A stretch of 64,000 nucleotides of DNA from Acephala macrosclerotiorum. Lineage: Eukaryota; Ascomycota; Leotiomycetes; Helotiales; Mollisiaceae. The stretch lies in NCBI GenBank assembly GCA_014904845.1, contig MU119437.1, forward strand, positions 25,252 through 89,251, given 5' to 3'. The notes beneath the pieces are model-generated. The model was not told the DNA's origin. It saw nothing but the letters and a program-made list of their open reading frames with translations, and searched no databases. Position 1 is the stretch's first letter. Every line of letters begins with the position of its first letter. Made by a program: the position numbers and the translations under genes. This document shows positions 35,901 to 47,349 of this stretch, piece after piece.

Positions 35901-38683
35901 CTGCTCATGGGCCACAGGAGAAACGATGTCTCAGTTGGAAAATGCGTCAACGTACGAAGTGGTCACGGCTCCAAGGGGCATCAGAACAAAGATGGAAAAG
36001 TCATTGCCGTCGGCACGTATCAATCGCGCTTCACAGCAGAATCATATCAAGAGACCTTTCGCTATCTTGTCTTCGAAGCACTGGAGAAACTATTAAAGAA
36101 GCTTCGGGTGCGTATCATGCAAGACCCATCAATGGCCGAGGACAAAATCGCTGCCCAGCTACATCGTGAAGCTGTTATGCTACCGTTCTACAAGCACATT
36201 GACGATGTTCGGAACAAGAGTCTAGTCAGCCACTCAACCTGCTTCTCGTGTCTTATGAGTCCACCTCAACACGCACTCCCTTGCGGCCACATCCTGTGCA
36301 CGCCATGCCTGGGTGCTTATGGGACCCAGGAGAGAGATGCGATTGAGATCAGCACGTGCCCTATGCACGTCGACACCACGTTCCGCTCTTGGAAGATATT
36401 CCTGAAGCCCGAAGCAGCTGGTGTTAGGATTCTTACCTTGGATGGTGGCGGCATTCGAGCCATCGTTGCGCTAGAAATCTTGCGACTCATTGAGCAAACT
36501 TGGGGAAATCAAATGCGGATCCAGGATTTCTTTGATCTAATTGTGGGAACAAGTACGGGCGGCTTAGTGGCATTGGGCCTGGTATCCATGAACTGGTCTG
36601 TTGAGCAATGCATCAATGAGTTCCAACAGATTTGCAGTAAGTCGTTTGCTCGCCGCTTTGGCAGCAATATCCCTGGGTACAGCATGATTATGGAGAGTGT
36701 TCATCGAAGCAAGTACGAAATTCCGCCTCTCGAAGAAGCTTTGCAGCAAGCATATTCGAGGGATGATTACCTGTTTGGTGGATTCCGACGGTCGAATTCG
36801 AGAATCAAGGTGGCAGTGACGGCTACCACTTCAAGCTCAATCTCCCTAATCACCAATTACAATCGAAGCCGTATCGACAAATTGCCGTACAATTTCCAAA
36901 GACCAGAAAACGCTGCGTCTGAGCTTAAGATTTGGGAAGCTGCAAGAGCGGCGTGTGCGACTCCGAAGATTTTCAAAGCCTTTTCTCACGAGGCAACGGG
37001 ACAAGTATATTCAGATGCTTCACTACACCATGCCAACCCGATCCAGATTGCAGACCTGGAGCGCAAGACTCTCTGGCCAACCAACGACAAGAATCTTCCC
37101 GACTTCTTGCTCTCAATTGGCACAGCATACAACCGGAAGTCGCGCAAAACTTTGATCGAGAAGTCATCCATCATTAGCGGTCTCTTCGGTCAGTCCAAAA
37201 ATTCAGCATCCGCGTCTGCAGCCATGGACCAAATCAGATCCTCTCTTGCGGCTGAGAAGTCCTGGAAAGACTTTATGGAAGAACTTGGCCTTCCTGAAAG
37301 TGAAAAGTTCCGCTACCAACGAATCAACCCCGAGATTCTGGAAGATTTACCAGGGATCGATGAAGCACTTCGAATTAAAGACTTGCAGCACACTATTCGG
37401 AAGCATATGGCAGGCGACGTCGCCATTGTTCGGGCTGCATTACGACTACTTGCAACAGCTTTCTACTTTGAGAAGACGATGCCTGTTAGTCGGCAGCAGG
37501 ATGGGACTTTCATGTTCACAGGAATGATTCGATGCCGACTCCCGAAATCTGCCATGCCAACCTTCGGAAAAGTTTTGAACGACTTTGTAGGACCTGGCTC
37601 ACCAGGGCTATACTTCATTGTTCGAGATCGAAGTACACCACACAAGTCACAAAGGATGTTGATGTCGTCTGATGCCATTTCTGATTTAATGTACAAATCT
37701 CAATGGCGCATGGGCTTGGTGGAGATCAGGATGCCTAATTTGGTTGCTGTGACTGAATTTGTCCTTGTTCTCAAGAATGGCGAAGAGTTCCCAATCAGTG
37801 GCTTCCCAAGGCGATTACAGGAAGATGAATCACTAAGTAAGTCCCTTCTTCCGACATCTATCATGTATGTCCTAACTCCATAGTTCCCAAACGCCACGAC
37901 TCATCCGACGACGGCAACCGCTGGCGAGACCGTTCAGTAAATAAACAAGCCGAACGCAAGAAATGGATCCAATCAACGAATGCCCCACCTCCCGGCCTCC
38001 GCAGAATGAAGTCTCTCTCCGGCTACGGCTCAGCAGACTACACCGTTGGCCAATCCCTCCCCGTCGGCATCCCCGAACTCGGCAACTCAGAACCACAAGC
38101 TTACTACTCACCTCCTGTCCGCTCTCCAGTCGAATTACCAGCTCCTCATATCCCATCCCAGGTCGGCATGCCGCAAGATGCTCCTGCATTCGAATTGCCA
38201 GGCGCGGGTCAAGATGGCAGCTCCAACAGCTTCATGCCCGGATATTCTTTCTCACCACCCACTTCTCCAACATTCAACCTCGCTCTCAGCGCAACGGCAC
38301 TTAATGATCCGAACGCGACGTACCTCCCCGGCGGTGGCTCAAATACTCGAATCCCATCCATAGCTTCAAGAACCGAATCACCACCACCCCCACCACCACA
38401 AACGCCCTATGTTTATCAGCCATACGGTATCGGACCACCAGTATCGTCCGGTCCGACAATTACGATTTCTGAACCAGAACCTCTACCTTTATATTCTCCA
38501 GGATTTAGGATTGAAGATCAGGCGAGGCCGAGGGGGAAGGGGGAAGATGATGGGCCGACGGGGCCGGATGGGAGGCCGTTGTCAGCTCATGTGCAACCGT
38601 CTATGATGAGTATTGATGAGCTTTATGATGTTCCATATTTTGGGAGATTGAGGCCTATTAATGATGATGATGCGAATAGGTAA
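32963..38683 (+). CDS. Zinc-binding / P-loop NTPase / RING / patatin fusion protein
   Basis: Four exons, 32963-33211, 33297-34632, 34687-37836 and 37884-38683, give 1,844 aa. The N-terminal 130 residues are Gly/Ser-rich. A helical region follows (about 200-300), then a Pro/Glu linker and a Cys-rich cluster at 401-425 (CGQCEEEFDTCFYCNVCDTA), resembling B-box or ZZ zinc modules. A Walker A motif, GETGAGKST, spans about 526-534 and is split by intron 2. DCEGLAGG near 588 resembles a G3/Walker B motif, suggesting a dynamin/GBP-like GTPase. A RING-like cluster starts at C1047 (CFSCLMSPPQHALPCGHILC). A patatin domain follows: DGGGIRA at 1114, GTSTGG with nucleophile Ser near 1151, and DASLHHANP with Asp near 1305. 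Patatins hydrolyse membrane lipids. The C-terminal 250 residues are Pro-rich. The domain order (NTPase first, lipase later) suggests a regulated, signal-activated phospholipase; this is inference. Confidence 0.88.
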
Positions 38684-40300
38684 TGGCATGATATTGGTAG
38701 GCGGCATTTGTGTATTTTGAAAATATCGTTGCTTTTAGTATATACACGATACCCCTTAAATAATGTCAAATTTACTGCTCATTTACTTTTCTCTTCTATG
38801 ATATTCTTTTCCTTGTAAGTGATGTATTCCTGTTGCTTGGCAACGGGTTCTAAGCGAGCCGAAAGGGGCATTTTAATCGATCTAGAATTGATTCCAAATT
38901 ACTTTCGAACCGTTCCCAAGACGTTTCTAGACTCTGCTACTTCTCAGTTCGTGAACCAATGTATTTGATTTTAATTGTTGATGCATCAGTTATCCCATCA
39001 TTTTGGAGGACTTTTCAAGTGTTGTAAGCGAGTTGTGGGGGGACGAAGATTCAGCACCTGTCAGGAGCAGAGTTTACTCTGCAGGTGTCCCCTACGAACT
39101 TGTAGCTCTTTGAGAGCTTGATCCACTTGGCAGATTGGATTGAGTAGTTTGCGGACTGCAATAAGATCCTAGAGCTGAGACTAAATCACAATCCGGTAGT
39201 AAGAGGTTTTTTTTAATAGCGATCTCGAATTTGCTACCGTGGCCTCTTTTACTACTACTACTACTACTACATTTACGACTACAATCTCAATTACAACTGT
39301 GACTCTATATTACGATTATAATGCTTTATTGCGTCAATACTTACTTTTGCTACGGTGCACTTTTTTTACTTATACTTTAGCGAATATTTATACTCGGCTG
39401 GCAGACACCATTAAAGAGGATTAAGAGCAAGGACACACGGTTTGAGAAGGGCGGAGGAATAAGCTTGGAATATAAGGAGGGGCTATTAGTACTCTAGTAC
39501 AAGAGGAGCAGGAAGGAAAGAGAAGGGAGTAGGTGGAAGTAGGAGTAGGGGAAGGAAAGAGGTTTCGAGGAAGGGTTTGAGTTTACTGGCATACCGGCAA
39601 TTGCTTTAAAGGAAGGGCTTGAGGATTCCACTGCTAGGACTGTCTAGGGGCTTTTGACTCACGTCGAGCCTCTGGGTCTCTAGTTTTAAGGGCTTTAGGC
39701 ACCCCTATAGAGTGATATTATCCTCTCTGTGTCTATTCCACCGTAGGGAAAAAGACTTAGTCAAACAATCTATAAAGCCGGCTATTTTGCCACTATGAGA
39801 TGCTTTTTGAGGTTTTGTAAATTATCCTTCAGCTTAGCATGTCCCTATACCTTTTAAGAGGTTAGAGCAGCAGGTTTCACTTGTGCTCCCCGGACGTAAA
39901 TAAATATTATTATCATCATCATAAGCGAGTTGTGGTGGAGAGGCAAAGGGGGAGGTTTTCTCATCGCAACCTCGCACCCTCGCGAATTCTCGAGTTAACC
40001 AGCGACTGCCCCATGCTCTGTGTTGTCGGAGATACAAGTGCCGATTTGTTTTCTTTACTCTTGCTATTTACCTCGGAAGGTCTGTTGGTGACGCGCTAGT
40101 GTGGAGTTGACTGGGTAGGTTGGAAAATCGCTGAGTAGGTTGCCACCCACTCGGATTTCTCTTCCAAACACGCTACCGCAACGAGCTGTGGAGGGAATTG
40201 TTTGAACTTGTTCTCGCCCTTCTCAGTATTTCTCTGTCCTTGTCTTCATCTTGTACTTTCGAATTTTCTTTTGCAGTGCCTTCAAACAGCATCACTGAAT
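38684..40300. other. Intergenic region with simple repeats
   Basis: About 1.6 kb without a convincing gene. It contains an (ACT/TAC)n run at 39249-39270, purine-rich GGAAG/GGAGTAGG tracts at 39470-39560 and an (ATC/ATT)n run near 39905-39925. It may hold decayed transposon sequence, but I recognise none. Confidence 0.5.
39249..39270. repeat. (ACT)n trinucleotide microsatellite
   Basis: About seven consecutive ACT/TAC triplets, followed by further degenerate ATTACNAC-type repeats to about 39310. Confidence 0.75.
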
Positions 40301-41379
40301 ATGGAACACTACTCCTCAATGAAGCATCCGTCGGAACTTGACGACTCTGTTCCATAACACAATAAGCCTCAGCCTAAGAAAATCCATCTGCAAGCACCCA
40401 CAAGACAGGATCTGACTCCTATCATGCAGGCTGGAATCGCGAATGTTCTGCCTACTACAACCTGCTGGGGTTGCGGCAAGAACATCAAGGGTATCAAATG
40501 ACACGTCTATCCAGGGTCTTTTGCTGCTGCGAAACAGCCCAAGATTGACAAGATAGTCGCGAGGGAAAGAGAGAATCTGACGGTTCTCCCTCCATCTGCT
40601 TTCAGAGCTGATGGCACCATGCGGCGTTGGTGACAGGGGCAACCTGATCCTGATGATACGATTCCGCACGGAAATCGCCACCCAGGGGGAAGCAAAGGCG
40701 CAGAGTTCTACCCAACCCACTCAACGGACCGTGGCATACACTCACATCGGGTTAGCATTTGACAAAGTCGAAGATGTGATGGGTATGGTATGCAAAGCTG
40801 ATGATGGCACGATTATCAACATACCCGATGCCTAGTCAGCTGCCGCAAACGATTGCGTCGTCTTCGACCGCATGGCAGGATTTCATAAGCTGTCAGTGGG
40901 ACCTGAATATGCTGTTGGGCCTGGTTCTTTGCTAGATATCTCCTACACTATTGTGACAAAGCAAATGATCCGAGGTTCATTGGTCACTATCATTGAGGCT
41001 ATCTTCCCGACACAGGTAATGGCAAACGACGAGGTGAAAGACATCAGGGAGATCTATATTGAGAATTACACGGCAGACAGAAAGGATTATCTAGGAGGAT
41101 GGAAGCAGGACAAACAAAAACGCCGATAGCCTGAGACGTGGAATAAAATATATAGAGGGGATTTGAGATAGCCACTAAAAGCACACCTTGGTTTGGAAAG
41201 GACCGAGAGAGTTCTATGAAAACATTTCTTCGATCACGACGATGAGGTACCTGAGGAAAATATGGTTACTGTCAGCGTTGAATCGAAATTTGTTGATGAC
41301 GGGAAACATTATCCTCAGTTGAAACAGGAGCATGAGGCCAGGCTGGAAGCAAAGCGCAGAGCTGAGCTGGAGAACTAAT
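40301..41379 (+). pseudogene. Decayed protein gene of unknown family
   Basis: Protein-like sequence is interrupted by at least seven stops. From ATG 40301 one frame reads MEHYSSMKHPSELDDSVP, with stops at 40355 (TAA), 40499 (TGA) and 40631 (TGA). From about 40.7 kb a second frame carries FDKVEDVMGMVCKADDG, with stops at 40833, 41127 and 41169 (TAG) and 41217 (TGA). It ends in a charged tail (LKQEHEARLEAKRRAELEN) at 41376. A CWGCGK motif is visible near 40480. Between stops the codon use and amino-acid composition are protein-like. The TAG and TAA stops are what C-to-T change in CAG or CAA would give. The family is not recognised. It adjoins the broken GNAT gene and the AT block. Confidence 0.65.
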
Positions 41380-41555
41380 TATTCTTGATTTCGGGATTTT
41401 TGATTGCATTAAATAGAGAATGAGCTGAGGTCCTTGTCTGCTGTGCATATCTTGGATCAACCTCAGGAGTCAAGGCGCTCTAAGTGAGGAGACAGGGCGA
41501 ATACCTTTCTTAGTCACGAAGTCATGTTTCAGCGATTCGATCTTAAGATTCGTCT

Positions 41556-42386
41556 CTATACTGTCTCTAGTGTTTCCTCAGGAATATCATAAACCATGAA
41601 ATACGCTGCATATTCGCCGGCACCACCATATTGCGAATCATCCTGGATGAGGCGGTCGACTTCCTTGAATCCCAGTCGCGCATAGACACCCCGGCCTGCC
41701 TTGAAGGCCATTACAAATATGGGAACTCCCATTTTCTTTGCATGCGTGATCCCGCTCTCGACAAGTGCTGAGGCAATTCCTTTGCCTTTATTCTCGGGAT
41801 GAACAGCAAGATAGGCGAGCTCTAGACATCTGTCAGCAATCGGTTCTCGTATTAATACACATTCACTCAGGTGGTAGCCTCCTCTCAATCTTCTGACAGA
41901 GATCTACAGACATTCCGGCAACAAGCATGCTTACTTACTGATGTAGGGCTTCTCGGCTAGTATAGCGTTCATAATCACGACATTTTTGTCATCTATCCCA
42001 TCCAAACCTTTTCTCGAATTCCACCACGCCGATTCCGCTAATTCTTTAAAGTGTTTCTTCTCATCCTCACTGATGTACGGCACTTGGGCCTCAGCCCACT
42101 CCGGGCCATCATTCTCTGTCGTTAAGTGACGGGATAGAAGTACCCAGCGAGCATATCCAACGACAGCGCCGGTAGTAGGGTCCACAGCCTTCTGGTGGCG
42201 CGTCTTCTCGCGGTCATGGAGGAGGTTTCTCGGTTGACGCTTTATCGATTGCTAGATAAGAAATTCTTGCGTGATGTTGGGCTAACTTAGGATCCATGTT
42301 GGATCTTCCCAAAAGGCGGACACATTGTTCCGAGCCAGAACTGGGCCGTCAGCAACAGTGCATGGCTCGATCTTCCAGGGTGCCAT
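41556..42386 (-). pseudogene. GNAT-family N-acetyltransferase, broken by two TAG stops
   Basis: Minus strand, exons 42386-41939 and 41821-41556, with a 117-nt GTAAGT...TCTAG intron. The translation starts MAPWKIEPCTVADGPVLARN and continues with AFWEDPTW, KRQPRNLLHDREKTRHQKA and VDPTTGAVVGYARWVL. It ends with the GNAT acetyl-CoA signature ELAYLAVHPENKGKGIASAL and VYARLGFKEVDRLI. TAG stops at 42282-42284 and 42252-42254 lie in frame between WIL and SIKRQPR. No splice choice I found removes them while keeping frame. One fits TGG-to-TAG and the other CAG-to-TAG, both C-to-T in a CpA on one strand. The rest of the frame is intact, so inactivation seems recent, or the stops could be sequence errors. 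Confidence 0.75.
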
Positions 42387-42827
42387 TCAGCCGTATTGTT
42401 GCAAAACAAAGTTTGAGAAAAGATGGTTAGAGAGACAGTATTTAAATTTTCTTTTTGATCGTTTTATAAATGACAGGATGTGATACTGTACTCGTTTTAC
42501 TCTAGCCTAAACCTCCCCCTCACTCGACCGAAGAGGGAAGCTCTAGATAAGCATTTCTGTGCCTTCCGGATTCGGGGCGGCCGCGCCGCTCGGGCAACTT
42601 CTTGCGATATAAAAGATGCATATGGAGTGATCTCGAAAAAAGGGCTTTCGCTAAAGGAGTCAGGGGAAATTTTTAGGAGGTCTATAGTACAGGGTTGTTG
42701 ATTAAAGTGTTGAAAAGCTGTCGAAAAGGCTCTCGATCCCTTTAAGCGACCCCGTAACGGCTAGCGAGCTCCGCCAAACTGCATTTAGATAAATTTAAGT
42801 CTCTCTTATCCCTTACCTACACTTGCG
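42387..42827. other. Boundary region upstream of the AT block
   Basis: This contains the presumed promoter of the GNAT relic and about 350 bp of ordinary composition with a GGCGGCCGCGCCGC patch near 42575. No gene recognised. Confidence 0.45.
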
Positions 42828-43016
42828 ATGCCGCGCACACCTAAGCGAGCCACTTGGACTGTTAAGATTGACACAAAAGTGGGGCTGGATGGTGCTCGAA
42901 GTCGATGCCTTATAGGAGGTGTGCTTGTCGCACCTTATGTATACGCTCGACTATACCCCTGTCAACTCTTTTTGAGATATAGAATTACTTATCGACGAAC
43001 TTTAAAAAAGGTCTAA
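42828..43016 (+). pseudogene. Possible truncated transposase N-terminus
   Basis: An ATG-initiated 62-codon frame begins MPRTPKRATWTVKIDTKVGL and is basic throughout, ending TYRRTLKKV. The layout recalls the N-terminal helix-turn-helix of Tc1/pogo-type transposases. The frame ends exactly where the AT-saturated block begins. The match is by general character only, so this is a weak call. Confidence 0.25.
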
Positions 43017-43145
43017 TTAGAATAATATAAAAAGTGTTTAATAAAATAAAAATAAAAATTGTAATTTAAAAATAAAATAATTATATTAATTAAAATTATT
43101 TTTTTAATAAAAATTTAAAAACTTATTATAAATTTTTTTTATATG

Positions 43146-43185
43146 CGTATTATATACGTATTATATACGTATTATACACGTATTA
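43146..43185. repeat. Short TATACGTATTA tandem repeat
   Basis: Four successive variants of ACGTATTATAT/CACGTATTA at the start of the AT block. Each keeps an ACGT core. Confidence 0.65.
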
Positions 43186-43194
43186 TTAATTAAT

Positions 43195-43510
43195 ATATAA
43201 TTTATTTAATATTTTTTTTTATTTGTTATATTATACGATATATAATTTATTTAATATTTTTATTTATTTATTATATTATATAATATATAATTTATTTAAT
43301 ATTTTATTTATTTATTTATTATATTATACGATATATAATTTATTTAATATTTATTTATTATATTATACGATATATAATTTATTTAATATTTTTTTTTATT
43401 TGTTTTATTATACGATATATAATTTATTTAATTTCGATATTTGTTTTATTTTTTAATATTCGATTTTTATGTATTATATATTATTTTTATTATTTGTTTT
43501 ATTATACGAT
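43195..43510. repeat. AT-rich minisatellite, ~40-50 bp units
   Basis: About six imperfect units built on TTATACGATATATAATTTAT followed by TTAATATTTTTATTTATT. Unit length varies through T-run length. Confidence 0.8.
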
Positions 43511-46500
43511 ATAAAATACGTTTTTACGTAATATATAATTTAATATTATTATTTGTAATATTTAATCGTTTAAATTTTTATTTATATATTTTTTTTTTCG
43601 ATTTTTTTTTTAATAAAATTATAATAATTTATAAAACTATATTTTTTATTATTTATATTATTAATTCGAATATTTTAAATTTTTAATTTTAATTTTATTA
43701 TATATTTTATTTTTTAAACGTTATTATAACGAGTAATTCGATCGATATTTTTAATACGATATTAAATTAAAAACGTTTATATTATTATATTTATTATTTT
43801 AATAATATTATTAAAACGAATTTCGTTTTATATAAAAAAATATAAAATTAATTAAATAAATAAATATTAAAAATCGACGAAAAATACGAATATAAAATAT
43901 AATAAATTTATTTTGCAATTTAAAACTTTCGAAAACGCGTTTTAAAAACGAACGAATTTCGTTAAAAAAAAATAAAAACGTAATTATAATATCGTTTTTT
44001 ATTTTCGATTTAAAAACGAACTATTTTTTTTATATAACGTTTTAATATATTTTCGAAAAAATAAAAAAAATAAATCGAGATTTTTAAAAAAATTATATTA
44101 TTAATTATAAATTAATTATATTATATAAAATTTATATTTAAATTTTAAAAAATTATATTAATATAAAATTAATAATTTTATTTAAACGAAAAATCGTATT
44201 TTCGAAAAACGATAATTTTATCGAATAATCGACAATATTATAAAATAAAAACTATTTATAATTTTTTAATTTAATTTTATTTAAAATGAAAATATTATAA
44301 TATCGATTAATTTTACGAAATTTTTTTTAATAAAATTTAATATTTTTTTTATAAATCGATAAAAAATTTAAATTCGAAATATATATTTAAAAAATAATAT
44401 TAAATAATTATAATAAATATATTATATATTTATTTAAATTTAATATTTAATTATTTTTAATAAATTTAAATACGTTTATTTTAATAAACAATTAATAATT
44501 GTATACGTTTAATTTTTTATAGTTTTTAATTAAACAATTTTAAAAAAAAATATTAAATTATTTAATAATTTTTAATTTTTTAATTTTTTTTATAATATAA
44601 TTAAAATTTTTTTTTTATAATCGTTTCTCGTATAATAAATTTAATCGTTTATTTTATTTTATATTTTATTTATATATAAAAATTAAATTATTTTTCAAAT
44701 TTTAATTTTTATTTTAAATTATTTAATTATATTTATAAATTAAACGAAAATAAATATAATACGAATAAATTACGAGTTTTTTATCGATTTTTTTTTATTT
44801 ATATTCGTTATTCGTATAATAATTCGTAGTAAAAAATTATTTTATTTATATTCGCACGTTTTTAATAAATTGAAATATATATTTTATTATAATAATAAAA
44901 CTCGTTTTTAATTATTAATATAAAATAAATTTTTTTTAATTTATTATTTAAAATTTTATATTATATTCGAAATAATAATTTAAATTTTTTTTAACGAAAA
45001 AATTTTAATTAATATAAATAAAAAAATTATTTATATTATTAATAAATATTTATTTTTTAATTTTTTTATTTCGAATATATTATTAATAAAAAAAAAAAAC
45101 TATAATATTATATTATTAAAATCAAACAATTTATAAAATTTTTTAAATTTATAAATATTATATATATTTTTTAAATTTTTTTATTATTTTTATTTTATAA
45201 TTAATAACGTTTTTTTTTTAATTATTATATCGATTTTTTTAAAAATCGTTAAATTTTATTATATATTAATAATTATAATTTATTTTATTCGAAATTTTAA
45301 TAATTAAATTTTTTTAATTATTTTTTATAATAAATAAAATAAATTTCATTTTATTATTATTTAATATAAATAATTAAATATATAAAAAATTTTATATATT
45401 CGTAATATATATTAATTTGTATTATTATTATAATAATAATTTATATAATTTCTTTTGAAAAAAAGTTATTTTAAAATAATATATAAAATTTATAAAATTT
45501 TCAATTGATTTTTATTTAAATAAAACAAGTAAAACGAATATATTAATAATTTTTTTAAATTTTTTTTTTAAATTAATAATATTTTTTTTATATTTTATTA
45601 ATTGTCGAAATAAAATTCTATTTTTAAATAATATCGATTTTTTATAGTATTTTTTTTAATTTTTGTAATTTTAAAATAAAATAACATTTTTATAAAAATA
45701 GTAATTATTATTATATAAAAACGTTTTAAAAAATTTATAAAAATAATTCGAATTAAAATAAAAATATTTTCGTTTTATACAAATTATTATTATAATATAA
45801 TATTTATAGATTTTTATATTTATTAATTAAATTAATAAATAATACATAATATAAATTTTTTAAAAAATATATTTATACGATATATTTTTTATTAAAATTT
45901 TATTATAATAAATAATTTTTATTATTATTAAAAATATTATAAATATTAATTTATATTGTATTATTATTTATTATTAAATTTAAATTAAAAAAAATAAAAA
46001 TAAAAATAATAAAAAAATTTTTATTAGCGATTTTAATAATAAATTAATAAATTACTAAGAAAATTATTTTATTAAAAATTAAATTAAATTTTTATTTTTT
46101 AAATACTTTTAATAATAATATTTTATTTGAAAATTATATATAATTTTTTATTATTATTTATATTTACTCGAAATATTTTATTATAAATATAATTTATAAA
46201 TAAAAAAAATATTATATATTAATAATTTTATAATATTTTAAATTAAAAAAAAAATTTATTAATTTATTCGAATTTGTTTTTAAATAATTAAATTTTTTTT
46301 ATAAAATTATTAATAAATCGAATTTTAATATTAAAATCGAGTTTTATATAAAATTAATACTTTGAAATTATTTACGAAATTTTTAAATTAATTCGTTTTT
46401 TTTTAATATAAACGTATATATATATATATAAATTATATTTTTTTTTATTTATATTTTTTTAAATATTAATATTCGATTTTCGTTATTTTATACGTATTTA

Positions 46501-47239
46501 TTTATTTTCGATTTTTTTTTCGTATTTTATAAAAATTATAAATTTCGTTTTTTTTAATAAATTTTTTTAATAATTTTAAATTCATTTTTAACGAAATCGT
46601 ATTTTTTTTTAAAATTATCGATTTTAATTTATAAAAATTAATATTAAAAAAAAATATAAAAAAAATTAAATATCAATTTTAAATTTTCATATTAATATTA
46701 CGTAAAAAATCGATAAACTAATTACAATTAATTATTATTTAATATTATTTGTATATAAATTAATTTTTTAAAAATATGTAATATTTTTTTAATATTTACG
46801 TTTTTTTTTTAATTTCGTATTATTCGACGTTTTATTTTAATTTAATTTTTTTAATTTATTAAATTATTAATTTTAATATATTAATTTTTATTTTAAATAT
46901 AATAATTTTATATTCGTTTATTTTTTTTAATTATTTTTATAATACGAAGAAAATAACGATTTATTTATATAATAAAATTTTTTTTTTTTTCGAATTTTAA
47001 ATTGTATTTTTTTTAAAATATTATTTAATTTTTTTAAATTACTTTTTTTTAAATTTATAATATTAATATTAATAAAAAAAATAAAAATAAAAAAATAATA
47101 AAAATATAATTTGAAAATAATAAAAATTTTAATAAAAATTTTTAAATTAAATAAATATATAAACGTAAAAATATTAAAAATTTAAATATAAATTTTAAAA
47201 TAAAAAAAATATTAAAAAATAAATAAAAATAATCGTAAA

Positions 47240-47349
47240 TATTACAATTATATTCACGTGATTTTATATTCTTTATATAATATTTTTATAGTCGAGATTT
47301 TTTTAAATATTTTAATTAATTATTTCAATTTATTGTAATTTATATTACA
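47240..47349 (+). repeat. Left LTR of element A
   Basis: About 110 bp matching 48919-49029 in direct orientation and 60726-60835 in inverse orientation. Contains CACGTG and a TATA-like sequence. Confidence 0.65.

Noticed and set aside
42252..42287. 35-nt GTTAGC...ATCTAG intron in the GNAT gene that would remove the stops
   Set aside because: Too short for introns in this window, and its removal breaks the frame needed for SIKRQPRNLL.
43223..43686. Two open frames coding Tyr/Ile/Phe/Leu-rich peptides
   Set aside because: They are translations of the AT-rich minisatellite and adjoining AT-saturated DNA, with no codon or domain signal.
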